DNA of 41,702 nt from an uncultured bacterium. Lineage in GTDB: Bacteria > Actinomycetota > Actinomycetes > S36-B12 > CAIYMF01. Below the pieces are notes generated by a model that did not search any database, was not told the DNA's origin, and saw nothing but the letters and a program-made list of their open reading frames with translations. Below are positions 1-7,304 of the stretch, piece after piece. Position numbers and translations under genes: made by a program. The DNA lies in the NCBI GenBank assembly GCA_903927265.1, contig CAIYMF010000120.1, forward strand, positions 1-41,702, given 5' to 3'. The number at the start of each line of letters is the position of its first letter. The stretch's first letter is position 1.

Positions 1-620
1 GCCGCATACAACCCGATCTCATCGGATGTTGCAGCGGCACCGACCGCAAGCACCACCGAAGCACCGACTCTCTCGGGCGCCATGATGGCCCACTCAAGTG
101 CGCGCATCCCGCCCATCGACCCACCCGCAACTGCGACCCACCGATCGATACCGAGCGCTTCGGTGAGGCGAATCTCAACTTCAACTTGGTCACGAATGGT
201 AATGCGGGGCCAGCGCGACCCCCACGGCTTTCCATCAGGTGCGAGCGAGGACGGGCCGGTAGTTCCTTGGCAGCCGCCCAGCACGTTGGGGCACACGACG
301 AACCACTCATGGGTGTCGACCGCGAGGCCGGGCCCCACGATCTCGTCCCACCAACCCGCGGTGATCTGCCCCGGACCCTCAGACCCGCTGACGTGAGCAT
401 CGGCGGTGAGTGCGTGAAGAATCAATACCGCATTGGTGATGCGTCCGGACTCGTCACGCTGCGGGGTTCCGAACGTCTCGTACGCCACTCGCACAGCCGG
501 CAATGCGCCGCCCGCTTCGAGGGTCAATGACGGCAGGTCGATGAACTGACGCCAACCGGGGTGATCCCCCTCCCGCCAGGCTGCGCTGGCAGGAGGGGGC
601 CCGTCGTACGAGATCGGCAT
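1..620 (-). CDS. metX: Homoserine O-acetyltransferase MetX, C-terminal part cut by the window edge
   Basis: Transfers an acetyl group from acetyl-CoA to homoserine, giving the O-acetylhomoserine used by MetY next door. About 206 N-terminal codons are present; the frame is still open at position 1. Translation starts MPISYDGPPPASAAWREG and contains the family blocks VAYETFGTP, ILHALTADAHVSG, CPNVLGGCQGTTGPSS and the nucleophile elbow GGSMGGMRALEW near positions 100-130, with Ser as the expected nucleophile. The catalytic Asp and His lie beyond the edge. The ATG at 620 follows the metY stop by 29 nt on the same strand, so the two are probably cotranscribed behind the SAM-IV riboswitch at 2148-2271. 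Family assignment is firm; acetyl versus succinyl specificity is inferred from the MetY partner. Confidence 0.93.
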   Translation of the reverse strand, partial: MPISYDGPPPASAAWREGDHPGWRQFIDLPSLTLEAGGALPAVRVAYETFGTPQRDESGRITNAVLILHALTADAHVSGSEGPGQITAGWWDEIVGPGLAVDTHEWFVVCPNVLGGCQGTTGPSSLAPDGKPWGSRWPRITIRDQVEVEIRLTEALGIDRWVAVAGGSMGGMRALEWAIMAPERVGASVVLAVGAAATSDEIGLYA

Positions 621-649
621 AACTACTCCTGAGTTGCTCAGCTGAGCGC

Positions 650-1966
650 TCAGGCCTCCTTGGCTGCGCGGAAGCCCGCGTCGAGGTCAGCCAGGATGTC
701 GTTGATGTTCTCGATACCGACCGCGAGGCGAACCAGCCCCGGGGTCACGCCGGCGCTGGCCTGCTCTTCGGGTGTGAGTTGCGAGTGGGTCGTCGAAGCC
801 GGGTGAATCACCAAGCTGCGAACGTCGCCGATATTGGCGACGTGGCTGTGCAACTCGAGCGCCTCAACGAAGGCCTGACCGGCTTCGATGCCACCCTTGA
901 TCTCGAAGCTCAGCACAGCACCCGTGCCCTTGGGCGCGTACTTCTTACCGAGCGCGTACCACGGGCTCGACGCGAGACCCGCATAGTTCACCGACTCGAC
1001 CTCGTCACGGCCCTCAAGCCACGTGGCAACGGCCTGCGCGTTCTGCACGTGGCGCTCCACACGCAGCGACAGGGTCTCGATACCCTGCGCGATGAGAAAG
1101 GCGTTGAAGGGCGAAACTGCAGCACCAAGATCGCGCAGCAACTGCACGCGCGCCTTGAGAATGAAGGAAAGGTTCGCGCCGAATGCCGAGCCCACGCCGA
1201 GATCACGCGCGTACACGAGACCGTGGTAGCTGGGATCGGGCTGGTTGTAGTTCGGGAAGCGATCGGGGTACTGGGCGTAGTCGAATGTGCCACCGTCGAC
1301 AATGACACCGGCGACCGACGTGCCATGACCACCGAGGTACTTGGTCGCAGAGTGGATGACGACGTCTGCACCGTGCGCGAGCGGGTTGATCAGGTACGGC
1401 GTAGCCACCGTGTTGTCAATGAGCAGCGGCACCCCCACTTCATGGGCCACCGCGGCCACGGCCTCGATGTCGAGCACGTCGTTCCTCGGATTGGCGATCG
1501 ACTCACCGAAGAAGAGCTTTGTGTTCGGCTGAACCGCCGCACGCCATGACTCTGGGTCGTCGGGGTTCTCGACGAATGTGGTGGTGATGCCGAGCTTAGG
1601 CAGCGTGTAGTGCAGCAGGTTGTAGGTGCCGCCGTAGAGGCTCGGGCTCGACACGATGTGGTCGCCGGCTTCGGCGATGTTCAAGAACGCGAGTGTCTCC
1701 GCCGCCTGACCGCTGGCCACGAGCAGCGCCGCGACGCCACCCTCGAGAGCGGCAATGCGATCCTCCACCACGGCCTGGGTCGGGTTCATGATGCGCGTGT
1801 AGATGTTGCCGAGCTCCTTGAGCCCGAACAGGTTCGCGGCATGCTCGGTCGAGTCGAAGGTGTACGACGTGGTCTGGTAGATCGGCAGTGCGCGGGCGTT
1901 GGTCGCCCCGTCGGGAGACTGGCCGGCGTGCACCTGCTTGGTCTCGAAGCTCCAGGCGTTGGACAT
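650..1966 (-). CDS. metY: O-acetylhomoserine sulfhydrylase MetY
   Basis: PLP enzyme of the Cys/Met-metabolism family that makes homocysteine from O-acetylhomoserine and sulfide. It is 438 aa, the usual length for MetY and longer than cystathionine gamma-synthases. The start MSNAWSFETKQVHAGQ, the block YTRIMNPT, and SATKYLGGHG with the PLP lysine at about residue 209 are all typical. The ATG at 1966 is preceded by GGAG about 10 nt upstream. It is the first gene after a 396-bp leader holding a promoter and a SAM-IV riboswitch, and metX follows 29 nt downstream. Expression should fall when S-adenosylmethionine is plentiful. The function call is secure from the motifs together with the metX neighbour and the riboswitch. 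Confidence 0.96.
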   Translation of the reverse strand: MSNAWSFETKQVHAGQSPDGATNARALPIYQTTSYTFDSTEHAANLFGLKELGNIYTRIMNPTQAVVEDRIAALEGGVAALLVASGQAAETLAFLNIAEAGDHIVSSPSLYGGTYNLLHYTLPKLGITTTFVENPDDPESWRAAVQPNTKLFFGESIANPRNDVLDIEAVAAVAHEVGVPLLIDNTVATPYLINPLAHGADVVIHSATKYLGGHGTSVAGVIVDGGTFDYAQYPDRFPNYNQPDPSYHGLVYARDLGVGSAFGANLSFILKARVQLLRDLGAAVSPFNAFLIAQGIETLSLRVERHVQNAQAVATWLEGRDEVESVNYAGLASSPWYALGKKYAPKGTGAVLSFEIKGGIEAGQAFVEALELHSHVANIGDVRSLVIHPASTTHSQLTPEEQASAGVTPGLVRLAVGIENINDILADLDAGFRAAKEA

Positions 1967-2056
1967 GATGTGTGTTCTCCTCGTGAAGGTGGGTGGGTCG
2001 CGTGTGTCGCGGCTCGGGGCGTGTCTGTGCCGAAGGCCCGCTGTCAGGCGTGAAAT

Positions 2057-2072
2057 GCCGTCGATCGACGGC
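2057..2072. repeat. 16-bp perfect palindrome in the metY leader
   Basis: GCCGTCGATCGACGGC is a perfect palindrome lying between the riboswitch and the metY start, about 90 nt before the ATG. As RNA it could form a short hairpin. No run of U follows it, so it is not a classical terminator. It may belong to the expression platform of the riboswitch or be a protein site. Confidence 0.4.
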
Positions 2073-2147
2073 GTGCGCCTAGCGGTGGGTATTCCGACAA
2101 CAGAGCATGCAGACCTCGCCTCTATGGAGGGGCCTTGCCCTGTGCAA

Positions 2148-2271
2148 GACCCGCGCTTGCCGATACCGAGGTATTTCCTCAGAACCGACCAGGTCGTTCA
2201 CCCGGAGCACCCCACCGCGGTTGGAGGGTTGCCGACCAGCAAGCCGGGGCTTGATGCTGGCACTCATGACC
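2148..2271 (-). ncRNA. SAM-IV riboswitch upstream of metY
   Basis: Read on the minus strand, the segment begins GGTCATGAGTGCCAGC and continues with AAGCCCCGGCTTGCTGG, CGGCAACCCTCCAACC, GCGGTGGGGTGC, TCCGGGTGAACGACC and ends GGCAAGCGCGGGTC. These blocks occur in the order of the known actinobacterial SAM-IV aptamer (Rfam family SAM-IV), including the multistem SAM core and the pseudoknot-forming 3' part. A variable peripheral hairpin with arms CTGAGG and CCTCGG lies at about 2165-2180. The element is followed by about 180 nt of leader before metY. A plausible promoter at 2279-2308 would start RNA almost exactly at the aptamer's 5' end. Whether control is translational or by termination cannot be decided by eye; no U-rich terminator is visible. 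Confidence 0.95.
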
Positions 2272-2278
2272 TACCTTG

Positions 2279-2308
2279 AGGCTACGACATCGTTGACGAG
2301 GATTTCAA
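2279..2308 (-). promoter_or_regulatory. Promoter for the metYX riboswitch transcript
   Basis: On the minus strand TTGAAA (2303-2308) and TAGCCT (2279-2284) are separated by 18 bp, a good housekeeping sigma-factor pair. The expected start, about 7 nt beyond the -10, falls at about 2272, right where the SAM-IV aptamer begins. Confidence 0.6.
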
Positions 2309-2362
2309 CTTCCGGTACGCACATCTCGCATCATGAGACGCTCACTGCGAGATTCGTGCACC

Positions 2363-3457
2363 TCACGCCACCCGACCGAGTCTGAGGTCATCGGGATCGA
2401 GGGAACCAAACACCTCGCGCATGACCGCAGGAGGCATTCCCCCTGCGAGCGCGGTGGAAACGAGGGTAGCCAAGCTGTAGTCGCGGTCTTCGGTACGCGC
2501 TCGGTCGAGTGCGACCCACGCGCGCGCCCCGTCGCCGCTGAGATAGCGCAGGAGTCCGAGAGTGGTGGCAGACGACGCCACGAAGTGACGGGGAGCGAGC
2601 GAGACGGTGCGCGCGAGCAGCTCGCACAGGCCATCGGATCTCGTACGCACGGCCAGCGAAATGAAGGCGTCGCGCAGCCAGAGATCGCGCAACCCCGCGA
2701 GCAGTAACGCCTGATCGTCAAGGGTGACTGCGGCCGGGTCGGCCACTACGCCCGACATCGCCGTCCAGCAGCGAACGCGCAGTTCCTTCGACAGCGGCGC
2801 CGGAACTCCCCTCGTGGTCGTGGCCCACACGCCCGTTCCGGAAATCAGGGTGCGCATGCGCCGCACGGCCGCCGCGGGCGCCGCGGCCACCTCGGCAAGT
2901 AACTCGTCGCGTGAAGCAAGCGGAGCTGAGCCCGCCACGACGAACTGCGCCTCAACTTCTAGCCGTACCGACGGGTCGATGACGGTGCCACACAGATCGC
3001 AGCAGTCGGCGTCACTGCACAGGTACGACCACCAACGATCACCTTGAACGCAGAGCACGTCGCCAGCGCGGCGACCGGCTTCGTCAAGGCGGCGGAGCAG
3101 CACAGCCACGAGATCGGATTCAGGCAGCGACTCGTCACGGTCGGTCACGCTGCTCACAGGCGCACCATCGGAAAAGACCATGATGAATGGCACGGCATCG
3201 GCGGGAAGTCGGGGCACCGGAACGAACAGCATCTCGACCAGGTTCTCGAGCATGGCGGGGCGATCGGAAACCTCGACGCCCAGCAGATCAGAACGCATCG
3301 TCAGCACGATGCGGCTCTTCGACGGGGATGTCCACACCACGACGACTGACTGATACGGGTGGAATCCGAGGAGATAGGGCACCGCCGAGACGAGGGCGTC
3401 GGGGCCGCTCAGACGAACGTGTGCAAAATCGGGCTGGCGCGAGGCGTGAGTAGTCAT
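2363..3457 (-). CDS. DUF4192 domain protein
   Basis: A 364-aa cytoplasmic protein of the actinobacterial DUF4192 family, function unknown. Recognisable features are the N-terminal block VRLSGPDALVSAVPYLLGFHP followed by SVVVVWTS, and a central CSDADCCDLCGT cysteine cluster (CxxxxCCxxC) that could bind a metal. A longer open frame reaches back to 3613, but its first 52 residues are arginine-rich and lack family features, so I place the start at the ATG at 3457 (MTTHASRQPDF). CAGACT sits 7 nt before that ATG and could be the -10 of a leaderless message. It is divergent from the acyltransferase at 3747, across 289 bp of noncoding DNA. No function can be deduced from the neighbours. Confidence 0.85.
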   Translation of the reverse strand: MTTHASRQPDFAHVRLSGPDALVSAVPYLLGFHPYQSVVVVWTSPSKSRIVLTMRSDLLGVEVSDRPAMLENLVEMLFVPVPRLPADAVPFIMVFSDGAPVSSVTDRDESLPESDLVAVLLRRLDEAGRRAGDVLCVQGDRWWSYLCSDADCCDLCGTVIDPSVRLEVEAQFVVAGSAPLASRDELLAEVAAAPAAAVRRMRTLISGTGVWATTTRGVPAPLSKELRVRCWTAMSGVVADPAAVTLDDQALLLAGLRDLWLRDAFISLAVRTRSDGLCELLARTVSLAPRHFVASSATTLGLLRYLSGDGARAWVALDRARTEDRDYSLATLVSTALAGGMPPAVMREVFGSLDPDDLRLGRVA

Positions 3458-3620
3458 GGCGGTGAGTCTGCGGTGCTCTTCAGCCGCGGCGCGAGGGCCA
3501 ACGTGGCGCTGTGGACAACGTATGTGGATGCGGGTGAGCGGCTCGCTATCGCCTCGTCGTCGATTGCCCCCCGCACGCTTCCCGACACGCCGAGACGCAG
3601 GGGAATTAGGCACGCACGAG

Positions 3621-3660
3621 CCCGGTCATCCGCAGGCTTCCCCTCCCGCAGATGACCGGG
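3621..3660. repeat. 10-bp inverted repeat between divergent genes
   Basis: CCCGGTCATC (3621-3630) and GATGACCGGG (3651-3660) are perfect inverted copies separated by 20 nt. They lie in the 289-bp gap between the DUF4192 gene and the acyltransferase, which otherwise holds no gene. The element could be a regulator-binding dyad serving one or both genes, or an RNA hairpin upstream of the acyltransferase. It is about 75 bp before the -10 box of the acyltransferase gene. Confidence 0.5.
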
Positions 3661-3746
3661 CAAGCACCACCCTAGAGGGTGCGGCCGCGACAGTCCGCAC
3701 ACGACACGCCATGCCACGGACCCCACGAAGGCAGTACGGTTCGGGG

Positions 3747-4526
3747 GTGGGCGACTTCACGTATCGACGCATCGTTTCCGGTGCCAAGGGCTTCTTTAAG
3801 ACCATCGGACTCCAGCTGACGGTGGTCGGCGAAGAGAACATTCCGCTCGAGGGCGGTGCTGTTCTGGCCATCAATCACACCGGCTATCTTGACTTCGTCT
3901 TCGCGGGCATCCCCGCCGACAAGCGCGGCAAGCGGCTGGTGCGGTTCATGGCCAAGGACGACGTGTTCACACACCCGATCTCCGGACCGCTCATGCGCAG
4001 CATGAGCCACATTCCTGTCGATCGCTCTGCCGGGAGTGCTTCATTTCGCGCGGCAGTTGACGTGTTGAAAAGCGGCGAACTCGTCGGAGTGTTCCCTGAA
4101 GCAACGATGAGCCGGTCTTTGGAAATCAAGGAGATCAAGAGCGGAGCGGTACGAATGGCGCGGGCCGCCAAGGTTCCGCTCATACCGATGATCTTGTTCG
4201 GCTCTCATCGAGTGATGACCTACGGACACCGCGACCTCTCACGCGGAACTCCCGTGTACATCACTGTCGGCGAGCCTATTGCGACAACCGGAGACCCTGA
4301 GATCGTTGCCGAAACGCTCAAGGCCACGATGCAGGCCATGCTCGACGAAACTATTGCCCGCTATCCCGATCGCCCGACCTCCCACGATGATGCGTGGTGG
4401 ATGCCAGTCCGACTCGGAGGCACGGCGCCCACTCTTGAAGAAGCTGCGGCGATGGAGGCCGAATTCGTAGCGGCTCGTGCGGCTCGCAAGGCCGCTGCCG
4501 CCGCCGAAAAGAAAGCGAAGGGCTAG
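3747..4526 (+). CDS. 1-acylglycerol-3-phosphate acyltransferase family protein (PlsC-like)
   Basis: A 259-aa lysophospholipid acyltransferase of the PlsC family, expected at the inner face of the membrane, adding an acyl chain during phosphatidic acid synthesis or remodelling. The HX4D active-site motif is NHTGYLDF (His44, Asp49). The glycerol-phosphate-binding block is FPEAT at about residues 116-120, a variant of FPEGTRS. The C-terminus is rich in Ala and Lys. The frame is open back to 3456, but GTG at 3747 is preferred: TACGGT (3735-3740) lies exactly 6 nt upstream, giving a leaderless start; an ATG at 3711 is the alternative. Its stop overlaps the stop of the convergent cytochrome gene by 4 bp. 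Substrate is not predictable. Confidence 0.88.
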   Translation: MGDFTYRRIVSGAKGFFKTIGLQLTVVGEENIPLEGGAVLAINHTGYLDFVFAGIPADKRGKRLVRFMAKDDVFTHPISGPLMRSMSHIPVDRSAGSASFRAAVDVLKSGELVGVFPEATMSRSLEIKEIKSGAVRMARAAKVPLIPMILFGSHRVMTYGHRDLSRGTPVYITVGEPIATTGDPEIVAETLKATMQAMLDETIARYPDRPTSHDDAWWMPVRLGGTAPTLEEAAAMEAEFVAARAARKAAAAAEKKAKG

Positions 4527-5200
4527 TCGCCCTCAGCGTCCGGGGCACCCTCGGCAGACACCTGCTGTCGTTCAATTTCGGCAGCCCATAGTGGATGTTC
4601 AACACGGGCCCAGACGTTCGACACGGTGCCTGTGCGCATTCCGGTGCGTGCCTCGACATCTGCCCACGCTTTGCTCATGTGCCCGATTGTCACGAGCACG
4701 AGACATAACGCCGTGAAGTCGTGCACGAAGGTGGCACCGTTGCGCGTGGTGTCCGCAAAGAAACCGAAGTAGCGCAGCATCAGTCCGGTGATGAAGAGCA
4801 GTACCACGGCACCGAGAACGAATGAAGAATTCAATTTCTGGCCGGCATTGAACTTTCCAACAGCCGCGCTGATTCGACCGGCCCGCGACCGAAGCCACTG
4901 CCAGTCAGCAGGGAAGAAACGGTTGAGGCGGCGCACGTCATCACGGAAGGCGGCAGACAACAGCGCACCGGCGATCAATGGAACGGGCAGCAGCAGACCA
5001 CTAGCAAAGTGAATGGTCGACACTAATTCGCGATGACCGATCCACGAACTGACGAAACCGAAATAGAGCGCTGCCGCCGTGAGCATGCAGATGCCCATGA
5101 GAATTCCGAGACTTCGATGCACCCAGCGTTCACCGTCGGAAAATCTGCGCAGCCGACCGTCTGCCTCGGTGTCACTGGATGGGAGCTTCATGGCCGCCAT
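4523..5200 (-). CDS. Cytochrome b/b6-domain (formate dehydrogenase gamma-like) membrane protein
   Basis: A protein of about 225 aa with four predicted transmembrane segments, numbered here from the ATG at 5200: about 30-50, 64-85, 127-148 and 159-178. Histidines suited to b-heme ligation lie in or beside the helices (about His28, His64, His160, His174). The loop KFNAGQK matches the hallmark of the formate dehydrogenase gamma/cytochrome b family. It should pass electrons between the quinone pool and the molybdoenzyme encoded directly upstream, whose 3' end it overlaps (stop 5172). ATGs at 5200 or 5191 are both possible and neither has a clear ribosome site. It is the last gene of a five-gene minus-strand run. 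The partner relationship is inferred from position. Confidence 0.82.
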   Translation of the reverse strand: MAAMKLPSSDTEADGRLRRFSDGERWVHRSLGILMGICMLTAAALYFGFVSSWIGHRELVSTIHFASGLLLPVPLIAGALLSAAFRDDVRRLNRFFPADWQWLRSRAGRISAAVGKFNAGQKLNSSFVLGAVVLLFITGLMLRYFGFFADTTRNGATFVHDFTALCLVLVTIGHMSKAWADVEARTGMRTGTVSNVWARVEHPLWAAEIERQQVSAEGAPDAEGD

Positions 5201-5903
5201 TCGATGCGCCAACCCACGCGTCGGTGTCGTAACCCAGGTGCTCCCAGTAACCCGGCTCGACACCGGCCGCCACAGTGATCGATCCCAGCCACTTCAACGA
5301 CTTGTAAAAGTACATCGGTGCCACGTACAGACGCACCGGGCCACCGTGCTCATTAGTGATCGGCGCGCCTTGCATGCTGGTAGCAACTAGGACATCCGGG
5401 CGCAGCGCTTGGGCCATCGTGAGTGATTCGGTGTAGGTGCCATCGAACGAACCGAACGTCACGGCCGGCGCAGACAGATCAGCTCCGACGTGTGTGAGCA
5501 CATCCGACAGCAGCACTCCGGTCCAGGGAACCTGCGGAACCCGCCACCCGGTGACGCACTGCACGTCTTTGACCAGCGTGGTTTGAGGAAGAGCGGCCAA
5601 GTCGGCGTACGACAAAGACACTTGCTGGGCTCCCGTGCCCGCAGTCGGGGTGACCTTCAACGAGTACTGAGCCGGCGGAACCTCGTCGACCGCACCGGTG
5701 ACCGTGTAGTAGCGGAATCCACCTCCGACAGGGAGCAGACTCGTAATTCCCGTGGGGTCCTTGGAAGCAACCGTCGCCACGGCAGAGTTGATGCGACTAC
5801 CCACCGCCAAGCCAAGGGCACCGAGTCCGAGCATGCCCAAGACCACCCGCCGTCCTACTGGCGTTCCACGCTCACGCTCGGGATTGTCGCGCAGTTCATT
5901 CAT
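5172..5903 (-). CDS. Molybdopterin-dependent oxidoreductase (sulfite oxidase/MsrP fold), exported
   Basis: A 243-aa protein with the sulfite-oxidase-type molybdopterin fold. The N-terminus has a twin-arginine-like export signal or anchor, GRRVVLGMLGLGALGLAVGS at about residues 16-35. The cofactor cysteine lies in DVQCVTGWRVPQVPWTG. The substrate-site region NEHGGPVRLYVAPMYFYKSLKWL is also typical. It should face outward and work with the four-TM cytochrome b whose gene overlaps its 3' end, as MsrP works with MsrQ. The substrate is unknown. A longer frame opens at 6128, but the ATG at 5903 comes 7 nt after the stop of the preceding 92-aa gene and gives a normal signal sequence. Expression is probably from the promoter of the upstream run. 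Confidence 0.88.
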   Translation of the reverse strand: MNELRDNPERERGTPVGRRVVLGMLGLGALGLAVGSRINSAVATVASKDPTGITSLLPVGGGFRYYTVTGAVDEVPPAQYSLKVTPTAGTGAQQVSLSYADLAALPQTTLVKDVQCVTGWRVPQVPWTGVLLSDVLTHVGADLSAPAVTFGSFDGTYTESLTMAQALRPDVLVATSMQGAPITNEHGGPVRLYVAPMYFYKSLKWLGSITVAAGVEPGYWEHLGYDTDAWVGASNGGHEAPIQ

Positions 5904-5910
5904 CGTGCGG

Positions 5911-6189
5911 CTAGCCCTCGCCATAGTCGGCGCCGGCAATGGCATCAATGGTCTGCTCGCGAGTGAAATCCTCGGAACCGGGAATCTTCGGAACGAATCC
6001 CACCAGCACCCCGTCACGCATGACCATCGCTTCGAGCCCCGCGGCCCCATCGACATCCCAGATCGCCTCACGACCCCCAGAAAGGGCGATGCGGATACCG
6101 ACGCGCGTGGTTGACGCGTGGTGCACATGAGCGAAGAGTCCGCGGACCTTCAACTCCTCAACGACCGGCTCTACATCCTCACGCAGCAT
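5911..6189 (-). CDS. Conserved-looking 92-aa protein of unknown function
   Basis: A small soluble protein, MLREDVEPVVEELKVRGLF..., with no signal peptide or membrane segment and an acidic tail ending GADYGEG. I do not recognise a family. Its start overlaps the end of the flippase-like gene by 11 nt, in the run ATGCTGCGTGA, and the molybdoenzyme start follows its stop by 7 nt, so translational coupling supports it being real. The pattern of alternating beta-like stretches (RVGIRIALSGGREAIWDVDG, EAMVMRDGVLVGFVP) suggests a compact alpha/beta domain. Position suggests a helper of the redox pair, but this is only inference. Confidence 0.7.
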   Translation of the reverse strand: MLREDVEPVVEELKVRGLFAHVHHASTTRVGIRIALSGGREAIWDVDGAAGLEAMVMRDGVLVGFVPKIPGSEDFTREQTIDAIAGADYGEG

Positions 6190-7276
6190 TCGAGCCCTCC
6201 TTCTTATGCATTCGGCGAACCTGCACCCTCCAGTAGAAGATACAGATCAAACCAATGATGATCTGCGGCACGTACGAAACCGCACGCCACAACAGGTCGG
6301 CCGCAGTCGCGTCGCCTGTACTGGCGCCGAAGGAAATCAGCAGGCTGATCATGACTGCGTCGACAGTGCCGAGCCCGCCCGGCGTAATGGGCACCATGAG
6401 ACCGAGTTGGGCAATCGCAAAGGCGGCAAACACCGACCAGCCGCTGATGTGCGATGCCGTTTCGACTCCACGGAATGCCACGAGAAGAATGAGGAAGCTA
6501 CTCAGCGACACCGCCAACTGGGCACCGGTGATAGCGGCCCAGCGGCGACGCACGAGGTCGACGATGTCGGTGCGCAGACGCACGATTGAATCAGACAAGT
6601 GCACTGACGGACCCGGCTTGAAGCGATGAATCACGGCATTGGTCACTCGATCAACAAAATCTCCAACCTTGCGCGCCAATTCTTCGCTGCGCAGGATCAA
6701 GCCGAATACCACGATCATTGCGATCAGAATCGCCAGACCGATGACCGCTGTCTTGGTGTAGTTACCAGAGGCGCCGCCATCGATCACGAGGGCAATGACC
6801 CCCATCACTGGTAGGGCACAGGTGAGGAATGTGCTCCATACTCCCGTCGCCGTGATGCCGGCTGTGGCTGCCGTCGGAGTCACTTTGTACGACGTGAGCT
6901 GCGCGTACTGCAGTCCGAGACCTAATGCCCCTCCACCCGGCACGCCATTGCTCACTGTGAATGCTGACTGATTGACGATCTGCGAATTGGGATAACTCAA
7001 CCCCGGCACGGAAGCCATGAACGGAAGTCCGTACAGCGCGAGGTACAACAGCACCGCCGCAATCAACCACATCAAGTCGGTGCCGTTCATGTGCTGCAAC
7101 GAGGTTACGGCCTCGGAGTACGAACCAATCTGCGGGATGACCTTCGCGAACACGATCGCGAGGAAGGCGACGGCAATGATTCCGGCAATGATTGACTTGC
7201 GTCGGTTGAGCGTCATGCTCGGCGCAGTCGTCGCCACCTCGTCGGGGGTGGCGCCAGCGGTATCGCTCTCACTCAT
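6179..7276 (-). CDS. Lysylphosphatidylglycerol synthase transmembrane/flippase-like protein (UPF0104)
   Basis: An integral membrane protein of about 365 aa with roughly eight hydrophobic helices, starting after a polar N-terminus with NRRKSIIAGIIAVAFLAIVF. The blocks SNGVPGGGALGLGLQYAQL and LGLMVPITPGGLGTVDAVMI match the family of MprF/YbhN membrane domains, which flip or accommodate lipids. There is no soluble synthase domain, so transport or scaffolding is more likely than lipid aminoacylation. The ATG at 7276 is preferred over one at 7282 because AGGA lies 7 nt before it. It follows the DUF445 gene by 28 nt and overlaps the 92-aa gene by 11 nt. The lipid substrate is unknown. Confidence 0.82.
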   Translation of the reverse strand: MSESDTAGATPDEVATTAPSMTLNRRKSIIAGIIAVAFLAIVFAKVIPQIGSYSEAVTSLQHMNGTDLMWLIAAVLLYLALYGLPFMASVPGLSYPNSQIVNQSAFTVSNGVPGGGALGLGLQYAQLTSYKVTPTAATAGITATGVWSTFLTCALPVMGVIALVIDGGASGNYTKTAVIGLAILIAMIVVFGLILRSEELARKVGDFVDRVTNAVIHRFKPGPSVHLSDSIVRLRTDIVDLVRRRWAAITGAQLAVSLSSFLILLVAFRGVETASHISGWSVFAAFAIAQLGLMVPITPGGLGTVDAVMISLLISFGASTGDATAADLLWRAVSYVPQIIIGLICIFYWRVQVRRMHKKEGSNAA

Positions 7277-7304
7277 CTGCACATCCTGACATCTTGGACG
7301 CGAT

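Noticed and set aside
779-1549. Long plus-strand open frame of 256 codons opposite metY
   Set aside because: It lies fully inside metY, has a charged low-complexity composition and no family motifs; the metY frame carries all conserved blocks.
2057-2072. Palindrome in the metY leader as an intrinsic terminator
   Set aside because: The stem is short and followed by ATTTCACGC on the minus strand without a U run; listed only as a palindrome.
3458-3613. N-terminal 52-residue extension of the DUF4192 protein
   Set aside because: Arg/Gly-rich without family similarity; the family domain begins just after the ATG at 3457.
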